Positions 18,037 through 26,077 of a DNA stretch of 64,000 nucleotides are shown here, piece after piece (the stretch's first letter is position 1; each line of letters starts with the position of its first letter). The notes under the pieces were generated by a model. It was not told the origin of the DNA. It was given only the letters and a program-made list of their open reading frames with translations, and made no database searches. The DNA lies in contig JAFEDS010000018.1 in NCBI GenBank assembly GCA_018241505.1, positions 84,541-148,540 of the forward strand. The letters are read 5' to 3'. Source of the DNA: Pseudomonadota bacterium (lineage in GTDB: Bacteria; Pseudomonadota; Gammaproteobacteria; Steroidobacterales; Steroidobacteraceae). The position numbers and the translations under genes are program-made.

Positions 18037-18642
18037 TCAACCCGGCGCCAGCAGGGCCTCCAGCTCCGCCTCACACTGCGCGGCGCTCTTGAACCACACT
18101 GTGTGAATCCCGAGAGCCCGGGCAGACTCGACATTCGGCGCATTGTCATCCACGAACGCCGTCTCGCGGGCTTCGAGTCCGTAGCGCTGCAGCAGGTGGT
18201 GAAAAATTTCCGGCTCGGGTTTCATCATTTTCAGGGCTCCCGAAATCACAATGCCCTTGAACACGCCCCAGAACGAGTGCCGCTCCCGCAGGTACTCGAA
18301 GATGTCGGCGGAAATGTTCGACAGACAATAGAGCGGTACACCGCGCGCATGCAGCTTTTCGAGCAGCGCCACTGTTTCAGGCTTGGCGTGCAGCGACTCG
18401 CGCACCGCCTGGAAAAGGGCTTTGAGCTCGCCGGCGTCGCGGCCGGTGCGCACGCCGAGCCGCTGCAGGAGCTGCGTCTCGTGCATCGTTCCCCGATCCA
18501 GCTCCAGCCAGTCGGGGTGCTGGAACATGTGCTTCTTCATATAGGCGCGTGAGTCGGGATCCGAGTAGTACGCATCCAGGATCCGGTCCGGATTCCATTC
18601 AATGACCACCCCTCCGAGGTCGAAAATCACGTTCTTCACCAC
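18037..18642 (-). CDS. HAD-family hydrolase (YihX-like)
   Basis: About 201 residues starting KNVIFDLGGVVIEW. The first Asp of HAD motif I is present (FDLGGV), the second position being Gly as in the YihX/epoxide-hydrolase-N group. Motif II is in YCLSNIS, the conserved Lys lies in KMMKPEPEIF, and motif III is FVDDNAPNVESAR. It probably dephosphorylates a small phosphosugar or similar; the substrate cannot be told. Start is one of two consecutive GTG codons (18642 or 18639). It lies 170 bp upstream of the acyltransferase on the same strand. Confidence 0.88.
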   Translation of the reverse strand: MVKNVIFDLGGVVIEWNPDRILDAYYSDPDSRAYMKKHMFQHPDWLELDRGTMHETQLLQRLGVRTGRDAGELKALFQAVRESLHAKPETVALLEKLHARGVPLYCLSNISADIFEYLRERHSFWGVFKGIVISGALKMMKPEPEIFHHLLQRYGLEARETAFVDDNAPNVESARALGIHTVWFKSAAQCEAELEALLAPG

Positions 18643-18902
18643 GTCCGAGCGACTCCGTTTCGATAACTGCCGCACAGTATGAACAAGTCGTAAAAAGATT
18701 TTGTGACCTTTGCGTGCGGCGCACTCTCGCGCCGGCGCGCGCCGCGGCACGGGCCTGTTGTGGCAGGCTGCGCAGAATGGGCGCTGCCGCAGCTCACGAA
18801 ACTGAGAACCAACTCTAATTCGCCCCGGCGTAACGCGCTTGCAACACCCAACAACGTGTGTGCGCTGTGGCTTGCAGCCGGGTTTTTCATCGGGTTAACT
18901 AG
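18643..18902. other. Divergent region before the c-di-GMP riboswitch
   Basis: This stretch separates the HAD gene (minus) from the riboswitch (plus). TTGCAG (18870s) followed after 17 bases by TTAACT just before the aptamer is a weak candidate promoter (3/6 in each box). Nothing else is recognised. Confidence 0.3.
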
Positions 18903-18996
18903 CCTCACAACGCAAGGGCAAACCCGTCGCAAGGCGGGGACGCAAAGCCTCCGGTCTCGAGCTGTCACAGGCACGAGATAGCGGGGTTACCGGCAA
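18903..18996 (+). ncRNA. Cyclic di-GMP-I (GEMM-I) riboswitch
   Basis: The core AGGGCAAAC, a GCAA tetraloop hairpin in CCCGTCGCAAGGCGGG, then GACGCAAAGCCTCCGG (tetraloop receptor side), a variable second stem, and AGCGGGGTTACCGG match the GEMM-I aptamer in order and spacing. It lies 113 bases upstream of a lipoprotein gene. Downstream hairpins CAAGCA-ACAA-TGCTTG (18994-19009) and GCGACC-TCAC-GGTCGC (about 19035-19050) may form the expression platform; no U-tract is seen, so control of translation is likely. Confidence 0.93.
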
Positions 18997-19108
18997 GCAA
19001 CAATGCTTGTCGTAATTCGGATCGCAAGCTGTGCGACCTCACGGTCGCGCATGAGCGAGACGTAACGCTGCCCTGGCGGACCTTCTCAACAACCGGGGTA
19101 GTGATTAC

Positions 19109-19711
19109 ATGACACAGCTTGCTCGCATCGCTCAGATCCGCAATGTCCTCCTGTGCACTCTGGCCACACTGACTCTCGTTGCCTGCGGCGGCGGAGCGGA
19201 TTCCAGCGGCACCGCGGCCACTTCCTCTGAGTCCGATGCAGCGCCGGTGCAGTCCAATGTCGGCATGATCGATCGATCGCAGGGCAGCGATGAGACACAA
19301 GGCACTTCTTCGGGCGCGACGGTCGCCTCCACGACTGAGCCGAACAATACGACTGCGCCGAACACCGCAGCCACGACGCCTGCTACCGGCTCCGGCTCGA
19401 CGACGGCTCCCGCGACCAACAAAGCCACCACACCGGTGAAGGTCGTTACGACCAACGGTGCTGCGACGCTGGACTGGATGCCGCCGACTTCGAATAGCGA
19501 TGGTTCGGCACTCATCAACCTCGCTGGTTACACCGTGTACTACGGCACTTCGGCGAATAACCTGTCGCAGAGCATCAAGGTATCAAACCCTGGATTGGCG
19601 TCCTACGTGGTGACGGGGTTGAACTCGGGCACTTGGTACTTCGCGGTCACCTCGTATTCCTCGGACGGCGTCGAGAGCGCCCGCACGAACACGGTTAGCA
19701 CTACGATCTAA
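19109..19711 (+). CDS. c-di-GMP-riboswitch-controlled lipoprotein with fibronectin-III-like domain
   Basis: A 200-residue protein with a lipoprotein signal ending LTLVAC (Cys about residue 26), then a low-complexity Ser/Thr/Ala/Pro-rich linker to about residue 105, then a fibronectin type III-like domain (ATLDWMPPTSNSDGS, GYTVYYGTSAN, LNSGTWYFAVTSYSSDGVES). It should be anchored in the outer membrane with the domain displayed on a flexible stalk. With the GEMM-I aptamer upstream its amount probably follows c-di-GMP, as for adhesion or biofilm proteins. The exact role is unknown. Confidence 0.87.
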   Translation: MTQLARIAQIRNVLLCTLATLTLVACGGGADSSGTAATSSESDAAPVQSNVGMIDRSQGSDETQGTSSGATVASTTEPNNTTAPNTAATTPATGSGSTTAPATNKATTPVKVVTTNGAATLDWMPPTSNSDGSALINLAGYTVYYGTSANNLSQSIKVSNPGLASYVVTGLNSGTWYFAVTSYSSDGVESARTNTVSTTI

Positions 19712-19743
19712 GACCACCAACGACTACCCCAGCACCCCTCCGG

Positions 19744-19765
19744 CCCGGCGGCTGCGCCAGCCGGG
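19744..19765 (+). terminator. GC-rich hairpin after the lipoprotein gene
   Basis: CCCGGC (19744-19749) pairs with GCCGGG (19760-19765), and an inner GGC-TGC-GCC hairpin continues the stem past a bulged A. It lies 33 bp after the stop. No T-run follows, so it may be only an mRNA-stabilising 3' stem. The following 200 bases up to the GntR promoter hold nothing I recognise. Confidence 0.4.
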
Positions 19766-19981
19766 GGTGGTGTCCCCTAAGCCCAACGCCCCCAATGACC
19801 CCCGCGGACCTGCGCCCCCGCAGCCCATCGCCTCGACAGCCAGGGCCACCTGGCGTCCGAGTCCCTCCAAGCGGACCTCCCCAGCGGAACTTTGCTCGCG
19901 AGTGGCGTAATGTTCAGATGCGGTAAACGAACGCCAAGAACTCTGGACGTTCGCTTCGCGTAAGAATCACACGCTCGTCGC

Positions 19982-20010
19982 TTGCGGCGAGTCCACGTAT
20001 TGTTTATAAA
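19982..20010 (+). promoter_or_regulatory. Promoter of the GntR operon
   Basis: TTGCGG (19982-19987), a 17-base spacer and TATAAA (20005-20010) form a sigma70-like promoter with a strong -10 box and a weak -35 box. It lies 30 bp upstream of the GntR ATG, with SD GAGGG between. Confidence 0.6.
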
Positions 20011-20014
20011 TCTG

Positions 20015-20027
20015 TGATCAAAGATCA
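20015..20027. promoter_or_regulatory. Candidate GntR operator, perfect palindrome
   Basis: TGATC-AAA-GATCA is a perfect 5-bp inverted repeat placed 4 bases after the -10 box, over the expected transcription start. A repressor bound there would block its own promoter. FCD-type GntR regulators usually bind short palindromes near their own gene, so the adjacent regulator is the natural candidate. Confidence 0.5.
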
Positions 20028-20039
20028 AAAGAGGGTCTC

Positions 20040-20741
20040 ATGGCGGATCGTTCGCAGCTAGGATTGGCACGGATCGAACGGGAAACCGTCCAGGATCGGG
20101 TGTATTCGGTGCTTCGGGATCGCCTGATGCGCGGCGCATTTGAGCCGGGTCAGAAGCTCAAGATCGCGGAGCTGGCCAATGCCATGGGTACCAGTGCCAT
20201 GCCGGTGCGCGAGGCCCTGAATCGCCTGGCCGCCGAACGGGCTATCGAGTCCATGCCGAACCGAAGCGTGCGGGTCCCGTCGCTGTCGCGAGAGTCGCTG
20301 CGGGATTTGATGGAGGCGCGTTGCGCCATTGAGGGTCTGGCGGTGCAAAGAGCCGCGGGCAACATGGACCCCGGCACGTTGTCGACGTTGAAGGACTTCA
20401 TAGTCGCGCAAAGCGCTACGGACGCCGAACATGTCTCCGAGGCCAGCGCCGAGCAGAACCGCGCTTTCCACTTCGCCATCTATCGGCGCTCAGGATCGGC
20501 CGTGTTGTTGCCGATCATTGAGAGCCTGTGGTTGCAGTTTGGACCGTATCTGCGCGTCGCGTCCGAGCGCTTCGACGGCCGCGAAGGCCGCGGTACCCAC
20601 TTCCACGTAGAAATGGTGACAGCCCTGGCAAAGGGCGACGGCAAAGCGGCGCGTGCCGCATTGGAGTCCGATATCGGACGCTCGTTCGATCTGGTCGTAA
20701 CCGATCCGGTTTTCCTACAAGAGCAGGGCGGAGCCGCGTGA
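20040..20741 (+). CDS. GntR-family regulator with FCD ligand domain
   Basis: A 233-residue FadR-type regulator. The winged helix occupies about 15-80 (QDRVYSVLRDRLMRGAFEPGQKLK, MGTSAMPVREALNRLAAE). The all-helical FCD domain covers about 90-220 with EARCAIEGLAV, EQNRAFHFAIYR and HVEMVTALAKGD, whose Asp and His residues usually bind a metal and a carboxylate ligand. It heads a six-gene run and probably represses it until the substrate appears. Its stop overlaps the next start as GTGA. Confidence 0.9.
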   Translation: MADRSQLGLARIERETVQDRVYSVLRDRLMRGAFEPGQKLKIAELANAMGTSAMPVREALNRLAAERAIESMPNRSVRVPSLSRESLRDLMEARCAIEGLAVQRAAGNMDPGTLSTLKDFIVAQSATDAEHVSEASAEQNRAFHFAIYRRSGSAVLLPIIESLWLQFGPYLRVASERFDGREGRGTHFHVEMVTALAKGDGKAARAALESDIGRSFDLVVTDPVFLQEQGGAA

Positions 20742-21106
20742 GTCGAGCGCCGAATGAGGCAGAAGCCGGTTTCGAGCTGTATGACCTGCGAGTTGAAGTC
20801 GTAGGCCCCCCGGACCAGACGATCTATTGCGGCGCGCGGCTCGGCGATTATTTCGAGTTGCACGGCGAGATGTTGAAATTCCCCCCGGGGCAGGGGTTCT
20901 CCATCTACTCACTGGCGGCGTTGCTGCCGCTGCTGCCTGCGAAGCAACGCATCACCGATGCCAACGACTGGATGTCCTCGGATGCGGAAGTTGCCTGTCC
21001 CGACCCGCATTGCCCGACACGGTTTCGGATCACCCGGACCGGACGCCGCTATTTCCGCCGCTCTGACACAACTGCCGTGCCGCTTCCGGAAGCCGCGCCG
21101 CAGTGA
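20738..21106 (+). CDS. TIGR04076-family protein
   Basis: A 122-residue protein starting at GTG 20738 (GGAG 7 bases upstream) that begins FELYDLRVEVVG after a short lead. FPPGQGFSIYSLAALLPLLPAKQR and the two Cys in VACPDPHCPTRFRI match the TIGR04076 family of small proteins found next to aldo/keto reductases and other redox genes. The function is unknown; the CPDPHC motif could hold a metal. It is coupled by GTGA overlaps to both neighbours, which implies a role in the same pathway. Confidence 0.78.
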   Translation: MSRAPNEAEAGFELYDLRVEVVGPPDQTIYCGARLGDYFELHGEMLKFPPGQGFSIYSLAALLPLLPAKQRITDANDWMSSDAEVACPDPHCPTRFRITRTGRRYFRRSDTTAVPLPEAAPQ

Positions 21107-22143
21107 TTCCGCGGTTTGAGCTCGGGGCAGGTTATTCCATTTCGCGGCTGATCAAGGGTGGCTGGCATCTCGCCGGCGATCACGGCGCCATCGAGCCCAG
21201 GCAGGCGATTGCCGACATGGCTCGCTTCGTCGAGGCCGGCATCACCACTTTCGACTGCGCCGATATCTACACCGGTGTCGAGCAGCTCATTGGCGATTTT
21301 CGCCGCAGCTTTCCCAGCCTTGCGCCGCAGGTGCAGATCCACACCAAGTTTGTGCCCGACCTGGCCGATCTCGGCGCGGTCGATCGCAGCTATGTCGAAA
21401 GAGTCATCGACCGGTCGTTGCAGCGATTGCGGGTCGAGCGGCTCGACATGGTGCAGTTTCATTGGTGGGACCTCAACATCGCGCGCTATGTCGAGACCGC
21501 GTTGGAGCTGGAGCGGCTGCGCCAGGCGGGCAAGATCGGCAGGCTCGCGGTCACCAACTTCGACACACCGCACCTGAGTCAGATCGTGGCGGCCGGTGTG
21601 CCGGTGGCCGCTCACCAGCTCCAATACTCGCTCGTGGACGATCGCCCGAATATCCACATGGTCGAATTCTGCCGTGCGCACGGCATCGAGTTGTTGTGTT
21701 ATGGCACCGTGCTGGGCGGCTTCCTGTCGGAGCGCTGGCTCGGCGTGCCGGAGCCACGCGGTACGCCACCCAATCGCTCGCTGGTGAAATACAAGCTGAT
21801 CATCGATGATTTCGGCGGCTGGGACCTGTTCCAGGAACTGTTGCAGGTACTGGCGGCGGCGGCGGCCAAACATGGCACCGATATCGCGACAGTCGGCATG
21901 CGCGCGATGTTGGATCGACCGCAGGTGGCCGCGGCGATTGTGGGGGCCACCAACACATCGCACCTGCAATCGCACCTGCAGGTCGGCTCGATCCAGCTCG
22001 ATGCCGAGGACCTGGGCGCCATTGCGGCGGTGACCGACTATCGGCGCGGTCCGCGCGAGGACATCTACATCATCGAGCGCGACCGGACCGGCCGGCATGG
22101 GCAAATAATGAAATACCACCTCAGTGGTAGCGCAAAAACCTGA
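21103..22143 (+). CDS. Aldo/keto reductase
   Basis: A 346-residue TIM-barrel AKR. The catalytic tetrad appears as Asp51 and Tyr56 (FDCADIYTG), Lys82 (HTKFVPDL) and His120 (MVQFHWWD). The NADPH-binding end is around AAIVGATNTSHLQSHL. It should reduce or oxidise a carbonyl/alcohol in the operon substrate. Start GTG 21103 overlaps the previous stop as GTGA; the MFS gene starts 13 bp after its stop. Confidence 0.9.
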   Translation: MIPRFELGAGYSISRLIKGGWHLAGDHGAIEPRQAIADMARFVEAGITTFDCADIYTGVEQLIGDFRRSFPSLAPQVQIHTKFVPDLADLGAVDRSYVERVIDRSLQRLRVERLDMVQFHWWDLNIARYVETALELERLRQAGKIGRLAVTNFDTPHLSQIVAAGVPVAAHQLQYSLVDDRPNIHMVEFCRAHGIELLCYGTVLGGFLSERWLGVPEPRGTPPNRSLVKYKLIIDDFGGWDLFQELLQVLAAAAAKHGTDIATVGMRAMLDRPQVAAAIVGATNTSHLQSHLQVGSIQLDAEDLGAIAAVTDYRRGPREDIYIIERDRTGRHGQIMKYHLSGSAKT

Positions 22144-22156
22144 CGAAACGAGCCCA

Positions 22157-23518
22157 ATGAACGCTATACCTGCTGCCGACTATCCCGCGCGCGGCTACGC
22201 CTGGACGGTCGTGGCGATTCTCGTCGCCACGGCAATACTGTCCTACACAGACCGGCAGGTGTTGAGCCTGCTCGTAGATCCGATCCGTGCCGATCTCGGC
22301 ATCAGCGACACGCAGATCAGCCTGCTGTTGGGGACGGCGTTTGCGGTCGTCTACGGTGTTGCAGGCATCCCGCTCGGGTGGCTGGCTGACCGCACGTCGC
22401 GGCGCAACCTGATCTTTTGCGGTGTGCTCGTCTGGACGATCGGCACGCTCGCTTGTGGTTTGTCGCAGAGCTTCGGCCAGTTGTTTGCGGGCCGCCTGGT
22501 AGTTGGGTTGGGGGAGGCGGTACTGTCGCCCGCCGCCATTTCACTGATCAGCGACTACTTTCCCCCTTCGCGGCGGGGAACGGCGGTCGCGTGCTTTCTG
22601 AGCGGCATTGCCATGGGCATCGGTGCCGCCATTCTGATCGGCGGCGGTGTCTTGCATTTTGTGCAGTTGGGTGCCCTGGCGGGAACGCCGCTGGCCCATG
22701 AGGCGCCGTGGCGAATGGTTTTGTTGTTGATTGGCGCCCCGGGGTTGTTGTGGGCGCTGGTGATCCTGGCGATCCGTGAGCCAGTGCGGCGCGGCGTGGA
22801 GTCAGACTCGGGCGCCGGCCGGCCGGGCGGTGGCGCGCCCAAGGTCGGCCCCGCAGCCAATGCGGCAACTGCTCGCGCCGCGTTGGACCAACCCGTGGCG
22901 CCCGCAATCGGCTGGTCAAAAGTCATCCCTATCTACGCGGTAGTCGCCATCGCTTCGCTGGTAGACAATGCTGTAGGTGCCTGGGCTCCCACACTCCTGA
23001 CACGCGAATTTCATATGGACCGCGCGCAAGTGGGCATGGAGTTGGGGATCATGCTGACTGCTGCCTTCGGCGGCGGTGTGTTGATAGGTGGCTGGTTGGC
23101 CGACCGCGCCGGCGTCAGCGGCGGATGGTCGCGCAAGCTCCTCGTGTGCCTCACGGCCAGCGGCCTGATACTCCCTGTTGCCGCAGCGCTCAACGCTGCG
23201 AACGTGAACCTGGTGTTGCCGTCCATTCCGGCGTACTTCGCTTTGTCGGGTATTGTGACGGCGTGCGGCTTTTCGGCGATCCTGGATGTCGTTCCCAACC
23301 GTTCGCGCGGGCTTGCCATGTCCATCAGCTTCTTTCTTAATGTGGCAATTGGTGGCGCGGTGGGGCCTACGGCGGTGGCGATGGCCAGTGATCGTATCTT
23401 CGGGGCCGAGGCGGGCCTGGGACCGGCCATAGCGATGACAGTGGCGATTTTCTACGGAGCGGCTATCGTCGCTCTCATTGCCACACGCACAGGCAGGGCC
23501 GCGCATGGACCGTCGTGA
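22157..23518 (+). CDS. MFS transporter
   Basis: About 453 residues with twelve predicted transmembrane helices and a central loop around 205-255. The signature YTDRQVLSLLVDPI in helix 1 and GWLADRTSRRNLI in the 2-3 loop, plus GGWLADRAG in the second half, match the Spinster/hexuronate-like branch of MFS carriers. It probably imports the compound handled by the neighbouring enzymes. ATG 22157 is chosen over an upstream start at 22124 that would overlap the AKR gene. Its end overlaps the next gene by 14 bp. Confidence 0.88.
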   Translation: MNAIPAADYPARGYAWTVVAILVATAILSYTDRQVLSLLVDPIRADLGISDTQISLLLGTAFAVVYGVAGIPLGWLADRTSRRNLIFCGVLVWTIGTLACGLSQSFGQLFAGRLVVGLGEAVLSPAAISLISDYFPPSRRGTAVACFLSGIAMGIGAAILIGGGVLHFVQLGALAGTPLAHEAPWRMVLLLIGAPGLLWALVILAIREPVRRGVESDSGAGRPGGGAPKVGPAANAATARAALDQPVAPAIGWSKVIPIYAVVAIASLVDNAVGAWAPTLLTREFHMDRAQVGMELGIMLTAAFGGGVLIGGWLADRAGVSGGWSRKLLVCLTASGLILPVAAALNAANVNLVLPSIPAYFALSGIVTACGFSAILDVVPNRSRGLAMSISFFLNVAIGGAVGPTAVAMASDRIFGAEAGLGPAIAMTVAIFYGAAIVALIATRTGRAAHGPS

Positions 23519-24443
23519 ATTCATTCTGTCCGCCGCCTCGATAGTCACTCTCAACCCACCGGGCATCCAGACTGCCGGCATCCGCATGGTTCCGGTGCTC
23601 AATGGTCAATACAAAGTCTGGACCAAGCGTCTCGGCCAGGGCCCGCTGAAGGTCCTGCTGCTGCACGGCGGGCCCGGCTTCAGCCACGAATATCTCGAGG
23701 CCATGGAGTCGTTCCTGCCGCAGGCCGGCATCGAGATGTACTACTACGATCAGTTGGGGTGCAACAACTCGGACCAGCCTGACGATCCCTCCCTGTGGAC
23801 CCTCGAACGCTACACGCAGGAAGTGGAAGCGGTGCGCATCGGCCTGGGCCTCGATAACTTCGTACTGTACGGACACTCCTGGGGAGGGATTCTCGCGCTG
23901 GAATATGCGTTGCACTATCAACAACACCTGCGCGGCCTGGTGATTTCCAACATGACGGCAGGCATGAAGTCCTACCTGGCACGCACGGCCTGGTGGAAGC
24001 AGCAGCTTGCCCCCCAGTTGCAAACTACCTTGCAGGCCCTCGAGGCGAAGCAGGACTACGATTCGCCCGAATACCAGCGGATCATGATGGAAGAGCTGTA
24101 TCCGCAGATGCTGTGCCGCACACGTCCCTGGCCGGAGCCGGTGTCACGTGCCTTCCGGCACATGAATGAGAAGATCTACGTGCAGATGCAGGGCAAGAGC
24201 GAATTCCTCGTGACCGGTAACCTGAAGGACTGGGAGCGCTGGGACCGCCTCCACGAGCTCAAAGTCAGGACACTGACGGTGGGTGCCCGGTACGATGAAA
24301 TGGATCCGCGCGACATGCAGAAGATGGCGACTCTCGTAGCCCAAGGCACGTACGCGTATTGTCCCAACGGCAGCCATCTGTGTATGTGGGATGACCAGGC
24401 GGTCTACTTCAGGAACCTGCTGCAGTTTCTGCGAACATGCTAG
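23505..24443 (+). CDS. Proline iminopeptidase-like S33 alpha/beta hydrolase
   Basis: A 312-residue alpha/beta hydrolase. The oxyanion-hole motif HGGPG is at 54-58, the nucleophile Ser125 in GHSWGG, and the catalytic His in the region CPNGSHLCMWDD near 293. These fit the proline iminopeptidase family, which also includes amidases and lactonases acting on small molecules. The N-terminus MDRREFILSAASIVTL resembles a twin-arginine signal (RRxF), so it may be exported. It overlaps the MFS gene by 14 bp and the nucleosidase by 7 bp. Confidence 0.87.
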   Translation: MDRREFILSAASIVTLNPPGIQTAGIRMVPVLNGQYKVWTKRLGQGPLKVLLLHGGPGFSHEYLEAMESFLPQAGIEMYYYDQLGCNNSDQPDDPSLWTLERYTQEVEAVRIGLGLDNFVLYGHSWGGILALEYALHYQQHLRGLVISNMTAGMKSYLARTAWWKQQLAPQLQTTLQALEAKQDYDSPEYQRIMMEELYPQMLCRTRPWPEPVSRAFRHMNEKIYVQMQGKSEFLVTGNLKDWERWDRLHELKVRTLTVGARYDEMDPRDMQKMATLVAQGTYAYCPNGSHLCMWDDQAVYFRNLLQFLRTC

Positions 24444-25198
24444 CGCTCGTCAGCGCGATGGCGGAAGAACTAGCCAGTGTGATCGATTCACTGAGCGAGG
24501 TGACCGTCCATGAGTTCGGCCGGCGGCAGTTTCACAGCGGCCGCTTTCATGGCGTCGAAGTCGTCGCCGTGTTCTCGCGCTACGGGAAGGTGGCCGCCGC
24601 GGCCACCGTGACCCAGTTGCTGGCGTCTTTTCCGGTGGACCGTCTCATCTTCGGTGGGGTCGCGGGCGGCGTGCAGCCGGGGTTGGCTATTGGGGATATT
24701 GTTGTTGCCACCGATCTCATACAACACGACATGGATGCCAGCCCGTTGTTTCCCCGTTACGAGGTGCCGTTGTTGGGAAAAGCGCGTTTCGCTACCGACC
24801 CGACATTGCGTGCCGGCCTCGTGGCGGCCGCGAAGATGTTTGCCGAGCACGATCTGGCGACGCAGGTAGCGCACGCCGAGCGTGCATTCTTCAAAATGAC
24901 CGTTCCCAGGGTGGTGGAGGGAATGGTTGCCAGCGGTGACAAGTTCTTCGCCAGCAGTGCGGGAGTCCGCGACCTGCGCGAGCGGCTGCCGGGCGTGTGT
25001 TGCGTGGAGATGGAAGGGGCGGCGGTCGCGCAAGTGTGTGACGAATATGGCGTTCCCTTCGCCGTCGTCAGGACCATTTCCGACTCCGCGGACGAAAACT
25101 CGGTGCATGACTTTCCCCGCTTCGCGCGCGAGATCGCCCGGCATTACTCCAGGGGCGTCCTGCTCCGATACCTAAACTTGGGTAGCCTCCCGCCGTAA
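24437..25198 (+). CDS. mtnN: 5'-methylthioadenosine/S-adenosylhomocysteine nucleosidase-like protein
   Basis: A 253-residue phosphorylase/nucleosidase. Conserved features are LVSAMAEEL (catalytic Glu about 11), FGGVAGGV (ribose/adenine site), VEMEGAAVAQVC (substrate Glu) and VRTISDSAD with the catalytic Asp. MTAN cleaves MTA and SAH to adenine and the thio-sugar. The spacing from the second to third motif is longer than in E. coli Pfs, so another nucleoside could be the real substrate. It is the last tightly coupled gene of the GntR operon. Confidence 0.83.
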   Translation: MLALVSAMAEELASVIDSLSEVTVHEFGRRQFHSGRFHGVEVVAVFSRYGKVAAAATVTQLLASFPVDRLIFGGVAGGVQPGLAIGDIVVATDLIQHDMDASPLFPRYEVPLLGKARFATDPTLRAGLVAAAKMFAEHDLATQVAHAERAFFKMTVPRVVEGMVASGDKFFASSAGVRDLRERLPGVCCVEMEGAAVAQVCDEYGVPFAVVRTISDSADENSVHDFPRFAREIARHYSRGVLLRYLNLGSLPP

Positions 25199-25274
25199 AT
25201 TGGGTAATGCCCCGTCTTTCAGGGGACACCGGCCGTGGCGCACAATTCCTGACACATCCACTGCGAGATCTGTC

Positions 25275-26024
25275 ATGTTGAAGCGTGTCAGCGTATTTTT
25301 GTACGGCGTGTTGTGTTACGGGGTCTTTTTTGCAACCTTCCTGTACGCGGTTGGTTTCGTCTGCAACCTGTACGTTCCGCGCTCCATGGACGGACCGCCC
25401 AGCGCATCGCTTGCTGTGGGGCTGGCGGTCGACTTGGCGCTGCTGCTGCTGTTTGCGGCCCAGCACAGCATCATGGCGCGCCCGGCATTCAAAGCCTGGT
25501 GGACGCGGCTGATTCCCGAGCCGGCGGAACGCAGCACGTATGTGCTGGCCTCCAGCTTGGCCCTGATAGTTCTGTTTGCGTACTGGGAGCCGCTGGGCGG
25601 AGTGGTCTGGTCGGTCACCGACCGCACGGCCGCCATCGTGCTCTACAGCCTGTGCGCTTTCGGCTGGCTGCTGGTGTTGGTTGCTACCTTCCTCATAAAC
25701 CACTTCGATCTGTTCGGACTGCGCCAGGTCTGGCTGTACCTTACCGGCCAGCCTTACACTCACCTGACATTCCGTACGCCCGGGCCCTACAGGTTGGTGC
25801 GGCATCCGTTGTATGTCGGCTGGTTTTTTGCGTTCTGGGCGACACCCACCATGACGCTGACGCATCTGGTGTTCGCACTCGCGACCAGCGGCTACATTCT
25901 CATTGCCATTCAACTCGAAGAGCACGACCTCGTGCAGCACCTGGGTGCCGAGTACAGCGACTATCGCAAACGGGTGCCCATGCTCATTCCAGGTGCCTCG
26001 CTGCTGCGCAGCAGGCAGAGCTGA
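25275..26024 (+). CDS. MddA-like methanethiol S-methyltransferase
   Basis: A 249-residue membrane methyltransferase with about five transmembrane helices. The SAM-binding C-terminal part GPYRLVRHPLYVGWF and the ending IQLEEHDLVQHLGAEYSDYRKRVPM match the isoprenylcysteine-methyltransferase fold of the MddA/NnrU group. MddA converts methanethiol to dimethyl sulfide with SAM. Start ATG 25275. It follows the nucleosidase by 76 bp on the same strand, so it may have its own promoter or be the last operon gene. Confidence 0.82.
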   Translation: MLKRVSVFLYGVLCYGVFFATFLYAVGFVCNLYVPRSMDGPPSASLAVGLAVDLALLLLFAAQHSIMARPAFKAWWTRLIPEPAERSTYVLASSLALIVLFAYWEPLGGVVWSVTDRTAAIVLYSLCAFGWLLVLVATFLINHFDLFGLRQVWLYLTGQPYTHLTFRTPGPYRLVRHPLYVGWFFAFWATPTMTLTHLVFALATSGYILIAIQLEEHDLVQHLGAEYSDYRKRVPMLIPGASLLRSRQS

Positions 26025-26077
26025 CGAGGAAGGAGTAAAATAGCCCCGCGAAGCCAGCGTTTCAGACGACCGCCGGC

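Noticed and set aside
18703-18981. A 92-codon frame across the c-di-GMP aptamer
   Set aside because: It overlaps the aptamer and has no SD; composition is not protein-like.
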